DNA of 64,000 bases. Origin: Antennarius striatus (lineage: Eukaryota; Chordata; Actinopteri; Lophiiformes; Antennariidae). The position numbers were made by a program, and so were the translations under genes. Of the stretch, positions 1 to 14,900 are shown one piece after another (within the stretch, counting starts at the first letter, position 1; every line of letters starts with the position of its first letter). Where the stretch lies: positions 19,065,001 to 19,129,000 of the forward strand of contig NC_090782.1 in NCBI RefSeq assembly GCF_040054535.1, given 5' to 3'. Below the pieces are notes generated by a model. It saw nothing but the letters and a program-made list of their open reading frames with translations, did not search any database and had not been told where the DNA came from.

Positions 1-3985
<3,985 letters not shown>

Positions 3986-5670
3986 TGGCAGGGACAATGT
4001 AAAAGACAATGATTCCGAGTCTGCTCATCCCTGGAGGAAATGGTGTGAGGAGGGAGTAGACCATGATTCAGACACAATCCAGGTTTAAGCTATCTTGTTT
4101 CAGTACGGAAATCGCCACCTGTGGTCTTGAAGCTATTCTTTAGGAAATGTTGTTTCATGGATGGGGTGGCACTGTGGTGCAGTAGGTAGTGCTGTCACTC
4201 ACAGAAAGAAGGTACGGGGTTTGATTACTTTCTGAGTTTCAATGTTCTCCCCATGTCTGCGTGGGTTATCTCCGGATTCTCCAGCTTCCTCCCATTAAAG
4301 CTGCAATTTTGGTGAATTGGTTCTGCTAAAATTGTCCGTACGTATGAGTGTGTGTGCACGTAAACAATTGTTTATCTATGTGTGGCGTTGAGCTGGTGGC
4401 TTATCCAGGGTGTACCCCACCTCTTGTTCATTGTCAGCTGGGATAGGCTCCAGTAAACTCACAACCTGGATTTCAGATAAGCGATAGGGAAGACGAATGA
4501 ACGAATATTTCATGGACACACACTCTACAAAGATGGACTATCCACAGACATTTGGTTTGTCGGTTTGGGTAAAACTGGCACAGTGTCATTGGCCAAAACC
4601 TTTAAAGAGCAAGTGTTCTTAGGGAAATCTAGGACGCCAACCCAGAAACTCGATCAGGGTTTAGCTGTGCTGGCATATATTGAGAATATTAAATGTAGCA
4701 AGTGACTTTCAGCACTTTTAAAACTTTATTTTAATTTTCATTTTTTAAGAGTTCTAATTCCCGTGTTACAGTATTTGATAACACATGGTTATGTTTTCTT
4801 GTGGATGACTGCTTGAATGTAGAAACGTGTGGCAAAGCTTTATTGTCACATTTCATCATATTTCAAGTATTTCATGACATCACATAGCCGAGTCTTTCTC
4901 ATCTCCCTCAAGTTTTCCTAAGATGGTTTGAACATGAAGTGTATATGACTGTGCATTTTAAATAGATAAGTCTAAATCTTAAATAGCCATATATTGTATT
5001 AATATTTATATGTTTGTATGTGTTTGCTCTGTTTATATTTTGTTGTTTGTTTATATGTTAGTAATATTGTATTTGATTTGATTGTTACCTTTTTGTTCGT
5101 ATTTTTGATCATAAAACTCCTTTCAAAATATTTCAGTTGTTGTGATCACAACTAATAGCAATAACCTAATAATTGAACACACGTTGCTAAATGTTTTTTA
5201 GACATGCAGTCTCTATTAGCAGCAGTGACTTTCTTCTTCTTTTCTGGAATACCTCTGTTTAGCTCAGTGATAGATTGAACTTCATACTGCACACCTTTGC
5301 TCCAGTTAGTTCAGCTGTATTTACAAGTTCTTTCTTCCTATCTGTGGCCTTTGTCCCTCTACCATTGTTTAGAAAAGACACTCATGTATGCCCGAACGCA
5401 TGGCCAAGTCCACCTCATCTGACCTGATACAAAAAAAATTGTTTGGAGTTGTGTTGTATTTGGTGATTCCCATCTGATGAAGACACCTTCTCGTGCTATT
5501 TACAATTCTCTCTTTGTTACAAGTGAATCATCAACAAATGTGTTGTAAAAAAAAATTATAATTATTTTTTATTACATTTTGTATGCATATGTTGTTTTTT
5601 TTCTATTGAGAATGTTTTTATACGCGTTTTAACAAAAGTTGTGCATTGATCCACAAAATACAAATAAAAT
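3986..5670 (+). other. ddr2 3' untranslated and flanking region
   Basis: No ORF of substance follows the ddr2 stop codon. The stretch is AT-rich, carries a tRNA-derived SINE copy (4165-4506) and ends near an AATAAA at about 5663-5668, which is a plausible polyadenylation signal. The hsd17b7 promoter begins only about 50 bp further on. Transcript extent is inferred. Confidence 0.5.
4165..4506 (+). mobile_element. tRNA-derived SINE, degraded copy
   Basis: Begins GGTGGCACTGTGGTGCAGTA (A-box-like head), has a decayed B box, then the CTCCCCATGTCTGCGTGGGT body shared with the better copy at 32516-32876, and ends in GAATGAACGAAT. It is in the plus orientation inside the ddr2 3' region. Family assignment rests on the tRNA-like head and the second copy in this window. 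Confidence 0.7.
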
Positions 5671-5708
5671 ATAAACAGGAAATACTTTTCTGAGAGCTTG
5701 ATTCTGTG

Positions 5709-5805
5709 TGGGCGGTACCTAGAAGTGAGACGACTGGTTCGACGATCTCATTGGCTGGGTGCGGATGTATTATCCAATCACAAATTGGAGGAGGGGTTTA
5801 TATTA
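5709..5805 (+). promoter_or_regulatory. hsd17b7 promoter with three CCAAT/NF-Y boxes
   Basis: A GC-box-like GGGCGG near 5710, then ATTGG at 5750-5754, CCAAT at 5774-5778 and ATTGG at 5784-5788, followed by a TATA-like run at about 5798-5805, all within 230 bp upstream of the hsd17b7 ATG. Clustered NF-Y sites are typical of sterol-regulated (SREBP-dependent) genes, which suits a cholesterol-synthesis enzyme. I did not find a convincing SRE by eye. Confidence 0.55.
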
Positions 5806-5934
5806 TAACCCAAAGGACTGGAGAGCTCACAGAAGTCGGAACTTGTTGCTGTGAAAGTCAGTTCGGGATAACTTTAGTCTAGAGGAGGGATTTATGTTCT
5901 CTATGAGGATTGTTTCCATTTTTGACCTGTAAAG

Positions 5935-8817
5935 ATGAATAAGGTGGTTTTGGTGACAGGAGCAAATAGGTAATAAATTATTAATTGCGTTTATTCTATT
6001 CCTTGATCCCGGCATCTTGGCTATGATAGGTTCTTGGCAGGAAAGACGTCTCCTCATGCTCGTTAATAGGGTTTTTGAGCTTAAAGCAAGCTAAAACAAG
6101 GATAGGATATAAATGGTCTATTGATTTAATTTGAAATTTGTATTTATATATTTGTGTACCGAGACGGCAGCGGTACTTTGTTGTTTAGACAGACAATAAT
6201 AGTAATGAACGTTAAAATATATTTCAGTCAGATCAGACCTATTTCCCAAACATATTTACACAGGCTCTTAATATAATTTTATAAATGATGCACAGAAAAA
6301 ACTAAAACAAATAGTGAAGTGTAATGTAGGTGAAGGAAAACAAGTAGGTACGTCTATGAATACATATAAAATGCAATAATTTATCATTATGTACACCTAT
6401 ATGCAAGTCACAATGTCTTTAGAATTTACATTTGACGGTGATAGATTTATTGCTTGCATGCATCCTGTGTGTTTTCCTGCAGTGGCATTGGCCTGGCGCT
6501 GTGTGAGCGTCTCCTGTCCGATGATGCAGAGGGTCTCCAGTTGTGTTTGGCCTGCAGGAACATGCAGCGAGCTCACGCTGCTCGCTCTGCCCTCCTGGCC
6601 TCTCACCCCTCAGCCCAGGTGGCCCTCCTGCAGATGGACACCAGCAGCATTTCCTCAGTCATTGCTGCTTCGCAGGAGGTCAAACTCAGGTGGGAAAATA
6701 GATGAGTGGGTGCACTACAGTAGGGAATGTCCTACACACCTATGTTACAGGACAAGATATGTTTTGTTTGCTGCAGGTATAACCGGGTGGACTACCTTTA
6801 CCTGAATGCAGGGATCATGCCAAACCCACACTTTGACATGAAAGCCTTTTTCAAAGGCCTCTTTTCAAGGTAATTTGCTAATTTCATGTGCTTGTTTGCA
6901 GCATCTACAGTGTGCACCTGACCTAACTGAGCAGCATCACAGATTATTTCAAAGATGTTTGCCTGCCTCTCAAAAGCTATCTGCATTGCAGCAATATCAT
7001 CACCATGTTTGCAACCGGTGAGGGGATTCTGACGCAGAAGGACTGCCTCACTCATGACGGCCTGCAAAGTGTTTTTGCAACCAACCTCTTTGGTCACTTT
7101 CTACTAGTGAGTGATGCTTAAGCTCCTGACTTATCTAGTTGTTCAGTTTGATCCACAATGATGATCCGTGCAGTTTTCTGCATGGAGATCTATTCCTGTC
7201 GGCTGTTCACCCTCGATGGAACAAATACAAGTGATACCAGATCTGTCTGTCACTTAGCAACAATGCTCATCAAAAATGTATTATTCCATCCGAAAGGTCA
7301 CAATGTTCTGCTTACTCTGCGTTTTTGTCAGATGAGGTCTAAAATGTATTAAGTTGCCAACTTAGAAAAACCTTCTCAAAGTTCCTCTGTTGACTCTCAG
7401 GAATTATAAATTCTTCTTTGATGCTGTAGTCACATATTTTATTATACAAGGTTTTTACTTTTAGACAGCAAGAATAAAAGGTGTTTTTGCAACACTCAAT
7501 ATATAATTTAGAATTTTAATTTTAATTCGAAATGCTCGGTATCTAAGTATTGTTACTGCAATAAATCAGTAACAAAACCAGTTAGTGCAATATATTGTAT
7601 AGATATTATTTCATTGGTAATAAAAATAAGAAAATAAAGTTAACTGTTTGTTACACAAATTCAAGTAAAAAAATTTCTGTTCTCATTTGTAAAGTTGGTG
7701 AAAATAATCAGCATTTATTTATCCATAAAACTAATTCAAAATGATTTGTAATGGTGTGTGGTTCTAATTCTGAATGATTTGTAATACTGTGTGGTTCTAA
7801 TTCAAAATGATTTGTAATGCTGTGTGGTTTTCCTGTGTTGTGGCTCAGATCAGGGAGTTGGAACCAGTTCTGTGCTACGCAGGCCGGACCTCCCAGCTGG
7901 TCTGGACCTCCTCTAGTAACGCTCACCGCTCGGCTTTTAATGTTGAAGACATTCAACACCAGAGAGGCACACAACCGTATAGCTCCTCTAAGTATGCCTG
8001 TGACCTCCTGAGCCTAGCGCTCAACACACACTACAACAAACAGGTCGGCTCACACACTCCACATGCTACTTTGATGTTCCCACTCATGATGTTCCTACTC
8101 ATGATGTTCATGACTGATGTCCTGCTTATATTTCTGGTCTGTTCTGGTTCTAGGGTTTGTCCTCATCTGTCATTTGTCCTGGTTTTGTGATGACCAGTCT
8201 GACATACAGTATACTGCCTTCCTTCCCAGCATTTCTCTGGACCCTGCTGATGCCTCTCTTTTGGCTTGTGAGTCCACCTTTGACAGTACAAATATATATA
8301 AATGTCTTTGTGCTTGGAGGGATGTAAGTTGAGTGCGAATTCTGACTAAATCTTTTTCTTATAATCTTAGATAAGAATATTCACCAACACTTTTACATTG
8401 ACACCCTACAATGGAACCGAAGCCCTTGTAAGTGAAACAAATCTTATAATTTCTTTACACAGTGTTGTACAGTTTCATTATTAAATGCTGCCCATTCTTG
8501 CAGTTCTGGTTATTTAAACAAAAGCCTGAGTCACTGGACCCTCAAGCCAAATACCACAGCTTAACATCTGGACTAGGCAACAACTATACAGAACCACGTA
8601 AGGTATGAAGGCTAATCCGTTCATAGTGAAACTTTAATAGTTTTTCCCAGTAGTTCCTCTGAGTTCTTTGTATTCTATTCTACAGATGGATGTTGATTTG
8701 GCAACATCAGAAGCTTTGTATGAGAAATTGCTACAACTGGAAAATGATGTCAGAAAGAAACTGAAAGAGAAACAGAAGGAATCTCAACACGTCATGCATC
8801 ACGGTAGCTTTGCATGA
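5935..8817 (+). CDS. hsd17b7: 17-beta-hydroxysteroid dehydrogenase 7 / 3-keto-steroid reductase
   Basis: Short-chain dehydrogenase that reduces zymosterone-type 3-ketosteroids in cholesterol synthesis and estrone to estradiol at the ER membrane. Nine exons join in phase: 5935-5969, 6483-6689, 6777-6869, 6992-7106, 7849-8043, 8154-8267, 8371-8427, 8504-8602, 8686-8817 (348 residues; human 341). Seen: the Rossmann motif TGANSGIG near residues 8-15, LNAGIMPNP, and the active site YSSSK (Tyr about 194, Lys about 198). A hydrophobic stretch [18 protein letters not shown] probably anchors it, followed by [11 protein letters not shown]. The start ATG opens directly into the Rossmann beta strand as in orthologues. 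The extreme C-terminus is lysine-rich and diverged. An intronic 33-bp minisatellite abuts the exon-5 acceptor. Confidence 0.95.
7732..7830. repeat. 33-bp minisatellite, three units
   Basis: The string ATGATTTG recurs at 7741, 7774 and 7807, an exact 33-bp period, within units of the type AATTCAAAATGATTTGTAAT plus GTGTGTGGTTCTA. It sits directly upstream of the polypyrimidine tract of hsd17b7 exon 5 (acceptor at 7847-7848). Confidence 0.9.
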
Positions 8818-9108
8818 CCTGGTTTCATCTCGAAGCACACCACACAATTTTAGGATGGATATTGAATTCCAGTCTTGCAGCATTGCTAGGTTGCTGAAGC
8901 ATAGAACACCCAAAAACAACATTGATGTGACTATATGCAAGTCTTGATTCTCAGCACACATTCACAAATGTTACAGTGATTCTCAATGTTTTTTGTTTGA
9001 GTCCCTGTTTACATTTTTTCATGATTTTGTATTCAGCATGAAGTGAACTTCTAATAATAGGAGGATTAACCTGTTATTGGTGTTTTGAGACTTTGGTATA
9101 GAAGTTAC

Positions 9109-9114
9109 AATAAA
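9109..9114 (+). terminator. hsd17b7 polyadenylation signal
   Basis: A canonical AATAAA lies about 290 bp after the hsd17b7 stop codon, with no other good candidate nearer. The region 8818-9250 otherwise holds nothing recognisable. Confidence 0.6.
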
Positions 9115-9251
9115 ACCTTAACTATTGCCAGAACCGTTACTTTCATTTGAATTTATCACTCTTATTCACTCTGTGAAAAATACAATATTAATCTGAAGAA
9201 CAACAGTTAAAAAAAATATAGACATGGACGGACGGTGAGGTCACCGACTGT

Positions 9252-9713
9252 TCAGCCTGTGATCCAGGACGGACTCCTTTCAGTTTGATTGTTAATTCCA
9301 TGGTCCTCCCGGCACAATGCGCTGCAGTCCAACAGACTGTCAGTATCATCCCAAAAGTTTACATACGTGGTCTGTGTGAGTTCTTCTGCTGTGTACGGCG
9401 GTGCTGGTACATGGGTACAGGCACAGCTGAAATTCTGCTTGGAAAGCTCTGAGGCACAAACCCAGCAGTAGTCCCCGTGTTCGGCTGCTTGTTTCTCACT
9501 GCCACTTTCCTCCTCTGCACCGCTCAGTTTCGGGTTGCAAAAAGCCCACACCATCCCACAGAAATAAATGAAAAACGTGCCCATGACCATGACCATAAGC
9601 GCGTAGGACTCTATCATGGCTTTGGTGACGGGAGATGTCATCTCTGGATGCGCAGGGATAATTATGGCGACCCGAGTGTGTGCGGGAGGTGCTGTCAGTG
9701 CAACTGGCAGCAT
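9252..9713 (-). CDS. Unrecognised single-pass membrane protein ORF
   Basis: I do not recognise this protein. A single open frame of 153 codons from ATG at 9711-9713; the frame stays open upstream to another ATG at 9857, which would give 201 residues. A short N-terminal segment with AIIIPAHPEM is followed by one strong hydrophobic helix (SYALMVMVMGTFFIYFCGMV) near residues 36-55. The rest is polar, with an acidic run (GAEEESGSE), paired cysteines (CWVC, CAC) and a tail with APPYT and NFWDDTDSLLD. This resembles a small type III or type II membrane protein with a cysteine-bearing tail. It lies between hsd17b7 and serbp1 on the opposite strand. An upstream splice cannot be excluded, and neither can a chance ORF. 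Confidence 0.45.
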   Translation of the reverse strand: MLPVALTAPPAHTRVAIIIPAHPEMTSPVTKAMIESYALMVMVMGTFFIYFCGMVWAFCNPKLSGAEEESGSEKQAAEHGDYCWVCASELSKQNFSCACTHVPAPPYTAEELTQTTYVNFWDDTDSLLDCSALCREDHGINNQTERSPSWITG

Positions 9714-9857
9714 CCAGTGGGTTTTCTTTTCAGCACCACTCGGGTAATTTGAGATTGGGATGAGCACAAAGTAATGGAATTGGTCTTGTTGACTCTCACC
9801 TTGAATAAAATGTACAGTATAAATGGGCTTTCTGATGCTTTCTGAAGAATAATACAA

Positions 9858-11700
9858 AAGTAGGTGGAGTGAAATGTTTAAATGTTTTAAAATAAATTGA
9901 ACATTCCTCTTTTTAAACCATTGAATTCGACATACGTAGATAACGAAAATGAATTCCGATGAACTCTAACAAGTAAAATGTAAATGAATTTTCTCAAAAG
10001 AAGAGAACAGTCTCATAATATTGTGCAATACTAAAATACAGACCCCCGATTATATTTAAATTTTCGTGAATAAATTTTTCAACTAGTTTGTATTTGATGT
10101 TCTCTCCTACTTGTATATACAGTATCGTCCATTTGAACAGTGCACATTTGCCTATTTAACAGACACAGATTGCAGCTGCTCAAGGATGGACTTTCCCTCT
10201 AAGGTCAAACACTAGCAGTCCCAAAATACCTTCAGTGATCAATGAGATTTTCAAGCCTTTTTTGGGCACCATGTTTCAATGTGGTGAACCAATCTGTAAC
10301 CACTTCAATTCCAAGATATCACATTAAAATATGATCAGAAAAACAAACAAAAAAATAAACACATGTGACAACATTTATTTTGTGAATGTAGCTTTATTAT
10401 GTTTGCATTAAACTATGATATTACAGTGTGTGACTGGAGCAATTCATTCGGCAGGACAACTACTAGCTGCATAATTCAGAGGAAACATTAATGAGACTTG
10501 GTATATACTACATATTTTGTAGCAACTAACCACAAGCACAATTTATGTACCTAAATCAATGTGAATTTTTTTGTCCATGACTATTGCTTCAAACTTATTG
10601 TGCAAAATTTTTTCCTTTGGAAAAAAATTATCATTGACCTAAAAAGTCCCAAAATCCCTAAAACACTAAGTGAAATTGATGGTGTTTATGTACACATTTA
10701 ACATGGCATTTAACATCGATGGTCCCTTAAAAAGAAAATACGGCCTCCCCCCCCCCCCCCCCCCAAAAACATTGTGTTCACAAAGGTTCAGACAACTTGA
10801 AATATTCACGTTTTTTTCCTGCTTATTTGTGCACCACTGCTTGGTAGAAATATTACAGAAGTGAAAGAAAGGCTGCAACAAAATTCCATAGAGAATTAGA
10901 CTTCTGTACAACCATGTAATTTAACAATGAAACAGACGGATGCATGCAGAAGTAGGACTGGGGTGAAAACAATCTCCTTTCAAACTGGTCAAGCTCATAC
11001 CAACTAATGCCTTTCAACAAATGTGTGAATACAAACACAAACTGCAACTTTGCACTACCCCAACGCTTCATTTAAAGCCAGAAAATTACAATGGCTGAGG
11101 TATGAGACATGTCTTTGATCTTGCATTTTAAAGATGCCATGTTGCACTGTTTAATCGATCAGGTTTTATTGATAGTAGTAGTTCTGACTGCATAGCTAGT
11201 AGCTCACAACTGTGGAAAATATTTTCCATCAGCATTGCAAAGGCTCAGAAGCCTTCTGTCTTAGTGTGCTGTGAATACTTGTTCTTTTTTGTATACGGAG
11301 TTTGTCAGTGCTACATTTGTTACTCTTCGTGAAGATTAGGTAATTATGTTAGTGACAAGTACCTGCTGCTAACTTCATAGGTTTGCAGTCATGAGAATTA
11401 TTAAAACTTAAGTTGGTTGACAGATAAATATCAGACGCACGCTTACATAGATCGAGAGATAGAGACATAGAAAGATAGAGCGATAGATAGGTTTTAATGA
11501 TACCAAACTGGGACATTCACACAATTAAAATGCATTATGCTGACAGTTTATTCACGGCTTTCTGCAAAATGCCACACACTTCAAAGTCATTCGAACTGCT
11601 ATTTTTTGTATTAAAATTATAATTCACACAATTAAAATTGCAGATTGAATTGCAAAACCCCCAATATACTGTAAAAAAGTACTATACTTTCATTGGTAAA
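9858..11700. other. Intergenic, no gene seen
   Basis: AT-rich DNA between the unrecognised ORF and serbp1. Contains an 18-base poly-C run at about 10747-10764 and a short GATA-like patch at 11455-11490. No coding exon, RNA gene or transposon was recognised. Confidence 0.6.
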
Positions 11701-11871
11701 GAGCGAGAGCGTACCTGCGCTTTGCTTATCGACGCCAGCGACAGCAGGGAGAGCAGCATTGTGGGTAATGACGTTTTTTGTATGTCGGTTACGTAACTAC
11801 ATCGATTGCATTTGATTTCCACAAAGACTACATACCCCACACCGACCAAATCAGAGGTCCCGGATGTGTAT

Positions 11872-11911
11872 CGCGCCGGAAGAGAAGAAGGTCCTTTTCA
11901 CAGCCATCTTG
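11872..11911 (+). promoter_or_regulatory. serbp1 core promoter: ETS site, TOP-like start, YY1 site
   Basis: Within 115 bp upstream of the serbp1 ATG lie GCCGGAAG (ETS-type, about 11876), a pyrimidine-rich CCTTTTC at 11893-11899 of the kind that starts TOP mRNAs, and GCCATCTTG at 11903-11911, the YY1 motif. ETS, TCT/TOP start and a downstream YY1 site is the usual arrangement in translation-machinery genes, fitting a ribosome-associated protein. The transcription start is inferred. Confidence 0.5.
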
Positions 11912-11984
11912 TGGCTTCATTTAGCGAAGTGTTCGCACCAAGCCTCATAGAATCGGAGGAAAATCCTGCTGAAGGGGCGCCATC

Positions 11985-14900
11985 ATGCCCGGACAAATGC
12001 AAGAAGGTTTTGGCTGTCCAATAACCAATCGATTCGACCAATTATTGGACAATGAGTCGGATCTGTTTGAGCTGCTGAAGCAAGCCGAAGTGAAGAAGAA
12101 GGAGGCTCCTGCTGCTGGTGCCGCCAAGACTGTAGCCCAGGCTGCAAAGCAGCCGAAAAAAGAGTCTCAAAAAGACAGAAAGGCTCCGTTGGCTGATAAA
12201 AAGGAGGAGACCCAGGCACCCGTACCACTTAAAAAAGATGGTAAGATTCGTTTGCGGCTTTTAGGTCGTGGTCAAGCTGCAACTTCAAGGTATTAAGCTA
12301 ACAAGTTGGTTGCTTTACTAGCTAGCAATAGTTGAAGCTCGTGGAACATGAGGTCGACTCGGCTGCTTTTGTCTGTCCTCAGGCTGGCAGTTTCTACAAC
12401 TATGACATTCACGTGAAAGTGTGGTGGAGTGGGACATGTTGGGCTTTAGCGATTCCTTGTTAAATAGTATGCAAGCTAACTTGTTTTGACTCGTTCCTCC
12501 TCCCACGGCCTTGTCGAACAGGCAGAACCCGAAAGCTTAGTACATTAGACAGTGGCATCGGGATCTACAAAATGTCAGGTTACTGTCAGGTTTTCACTTT
12601 TTATATGTACAGTTCTTGACGGTATTTTTTTTTTACACTTGCGTACTTATTTGGGTTTTTTTTTAATCGTACAATCTAAAATGTTACTGTTAAAAAAGGT
12701 AAATAGTTGTGCATGCAATTACATGTGCGAGCAATGGGAAGTAAATATGTTAAGCGATTCGCGCCTGTGCGTCGGATAATGGAGCAGCTTCGCCTTCATG
12801 GTGATGAACCTCGTGGTTGAAATGTGGGGCGTGTTAACAGATCACCCTCCAACCTTCCACTTCCCATTGGAGAACAATACACGTGCAATGCATGCCATCT
12901 ACCTGCTGCAGAGCGAGTTCTTTCTCAATTCTGTTTTATTGGTTATGTCACTGGATTCATACGATAGAAGTCTTTGATTACCATTAAAATAAAAATGCTA
13001 AGAAGGTCATTCCTCAAATGCAAAAATGAGCATCCAAAATTGGGATTTTATTGTAAAATTCACAGTTTGTGGGTTCATGGGCAGTTAGTCTCCATTTTCA
13101 TCTTGTTGATCTGCCTTGCGTGCCTCTTATCTGTTTCCTTGAGAGGAGAGGAGACAGGTGCTGGGACTGAGGATCACCCAGCTGCTGTTGTGGAGTGGAG
13201 GATGTCTATTTTAGTAGCTGGTGAATCAAGCAATGGGAGGGACTTGTTGTGTCAAAGTGGGCCAGGGGAAGTCAACCATTTGTTATGGAGGGTTAAACAT
13301 TGTCCAGGAATTAATTCCAAGCATAAAGTAAATGAGAGATTGGTCTGATCATCATAATAGCAAACAAGGACCAACCGTTCTTGATCCAGTGTGTATTTAT
13401 GGTCTTATAAATTTTATTTTAACAATGAAATTACAACGTTCCAAACTATGTGCCTCATTTGATCCTTTAAACTGCTGTAGTTTGATCGTGTGGTTTCATT
13501 TTAAGTTATTTGCTCTATTTAAACAGTATAATAACCTCCCCTTGTTGCTCTTGTCTGGGGCTCAGCAGTGGGTCCCCGGTCTCTCTGTGCTATTTGTCCC
13601 CTAATCCTCTTGTTGTGGTCAATTCTAGGTGCCGGCATGAGGAGAATGGGCCGCAGGCCAGAGGGCGACGGTTCCAGACCCCAGGGTGGCCAGGGAGAGG
13701 GACGGCCCCCAACAGATAAGCGGCCAGTGGACAGGCGGCCCCAACGGCGCATTGAGAGGCCTGGTGGTGAGGCTGGCGAGAAACCTGAGGGCGGCGAATT
13801 CTCAGTTGAAAAGTGAGTTCAGTTTCCCTTCACACAAAATTTAATGGAACCACATATGAAGACAGGAGGAGTGTGAATGCCCTGGTAGAAGGGTTTGGTC
13901 ATCAATAGTGGCTAACGAGCTGGGTTGTGGCACGGTGCTTAAAGTGATAAGTTTTTGCAATCTGGCTAGGATTGCAAACACTGCCCTTAGATTCATCTGT
14001 CACATGATTTAGATTCACACACAGATTTAAATGATTTAAATTTCTCACTATACTTCAATATCACTAGTTGATTGTTTCCTGCTAATTGTTATGAGTTGTA
14101 AATTTTCTTTGCTAATTTTGTTGTTCACTAGTTAGTAAAACAAAGTCGAGACCCAGTGTTTCAAACCCATTTGTTGTTGTGGTCTTGGGGAACACACGAC
14201 CTCCAGTGAGGGCATTCGCCGGTGTGTGTTGGGGTTGAGGTTGTTGTGTATGAATGTTCTGTTGGTGATGGAAGAGGCCGTTGGCGTGGTGAAGTCTTGG
14301 TTTGACTATTTCCATTTTGATTCAGATGTGACAAACGGTATGCTTTTGAGGCTTCTAGTAATCCAATTAGAAGGCTGAATCCAGGATGGATTTAATGAGG
14401 ACCTGGAAAAGTATAAAATGAAAACAAAATATTCAACTACTTTTTTCTGAATGTCTGGGTCTTAAAAATGCTAAAACAATATCAATTCTAAGTTGATCTG
14501 TTAGCTGCTATTATTTAGTTTATATTTACTGTACACACTGACCTAGCATAATTGCCATCATTCAAAAATATTTTGGAAAAATTAAGTGACGGATCATTCT
14601 TATCTAGACTTAATGTTTTTGAAAGGTGAATTTTAGAGGAGAGGCAGAGAATCTTTGCAGTTCTGACAATCTTATCGCCTCTCCGTAGACCCATTGGTGA
14701 CAGGCTGATGAGAGGACGTGGTGGAGCCAGAGGAGGCCGTGGAGGAAGAGGACGTGGGATGGGTCGCAGCGATGGCTTTGATTCAAGAGGGAAACGTGAA
14801 TTTGACAGACACAGCGGCAGTGACAAATCGTAAGTACTTTTTCAAATACTATAAAGTCTTGAATTTAAAAAAAATTTTAGACTAGCCTTGTGTACAACTT

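Noticed and set aside
10747-10764. Poly-C run as a functional element
   Set aside because: An isolated homopolymer without surrounding structure; probably neutral and prone to sequencing error.
12974-13348. 124-codon plus-strand frame in serbp1 intron 1 with a hydrophobic stretch
   Set aside because: Lies wholly in an intron, no recognisable domain, no splice logic linking it to neighbours.
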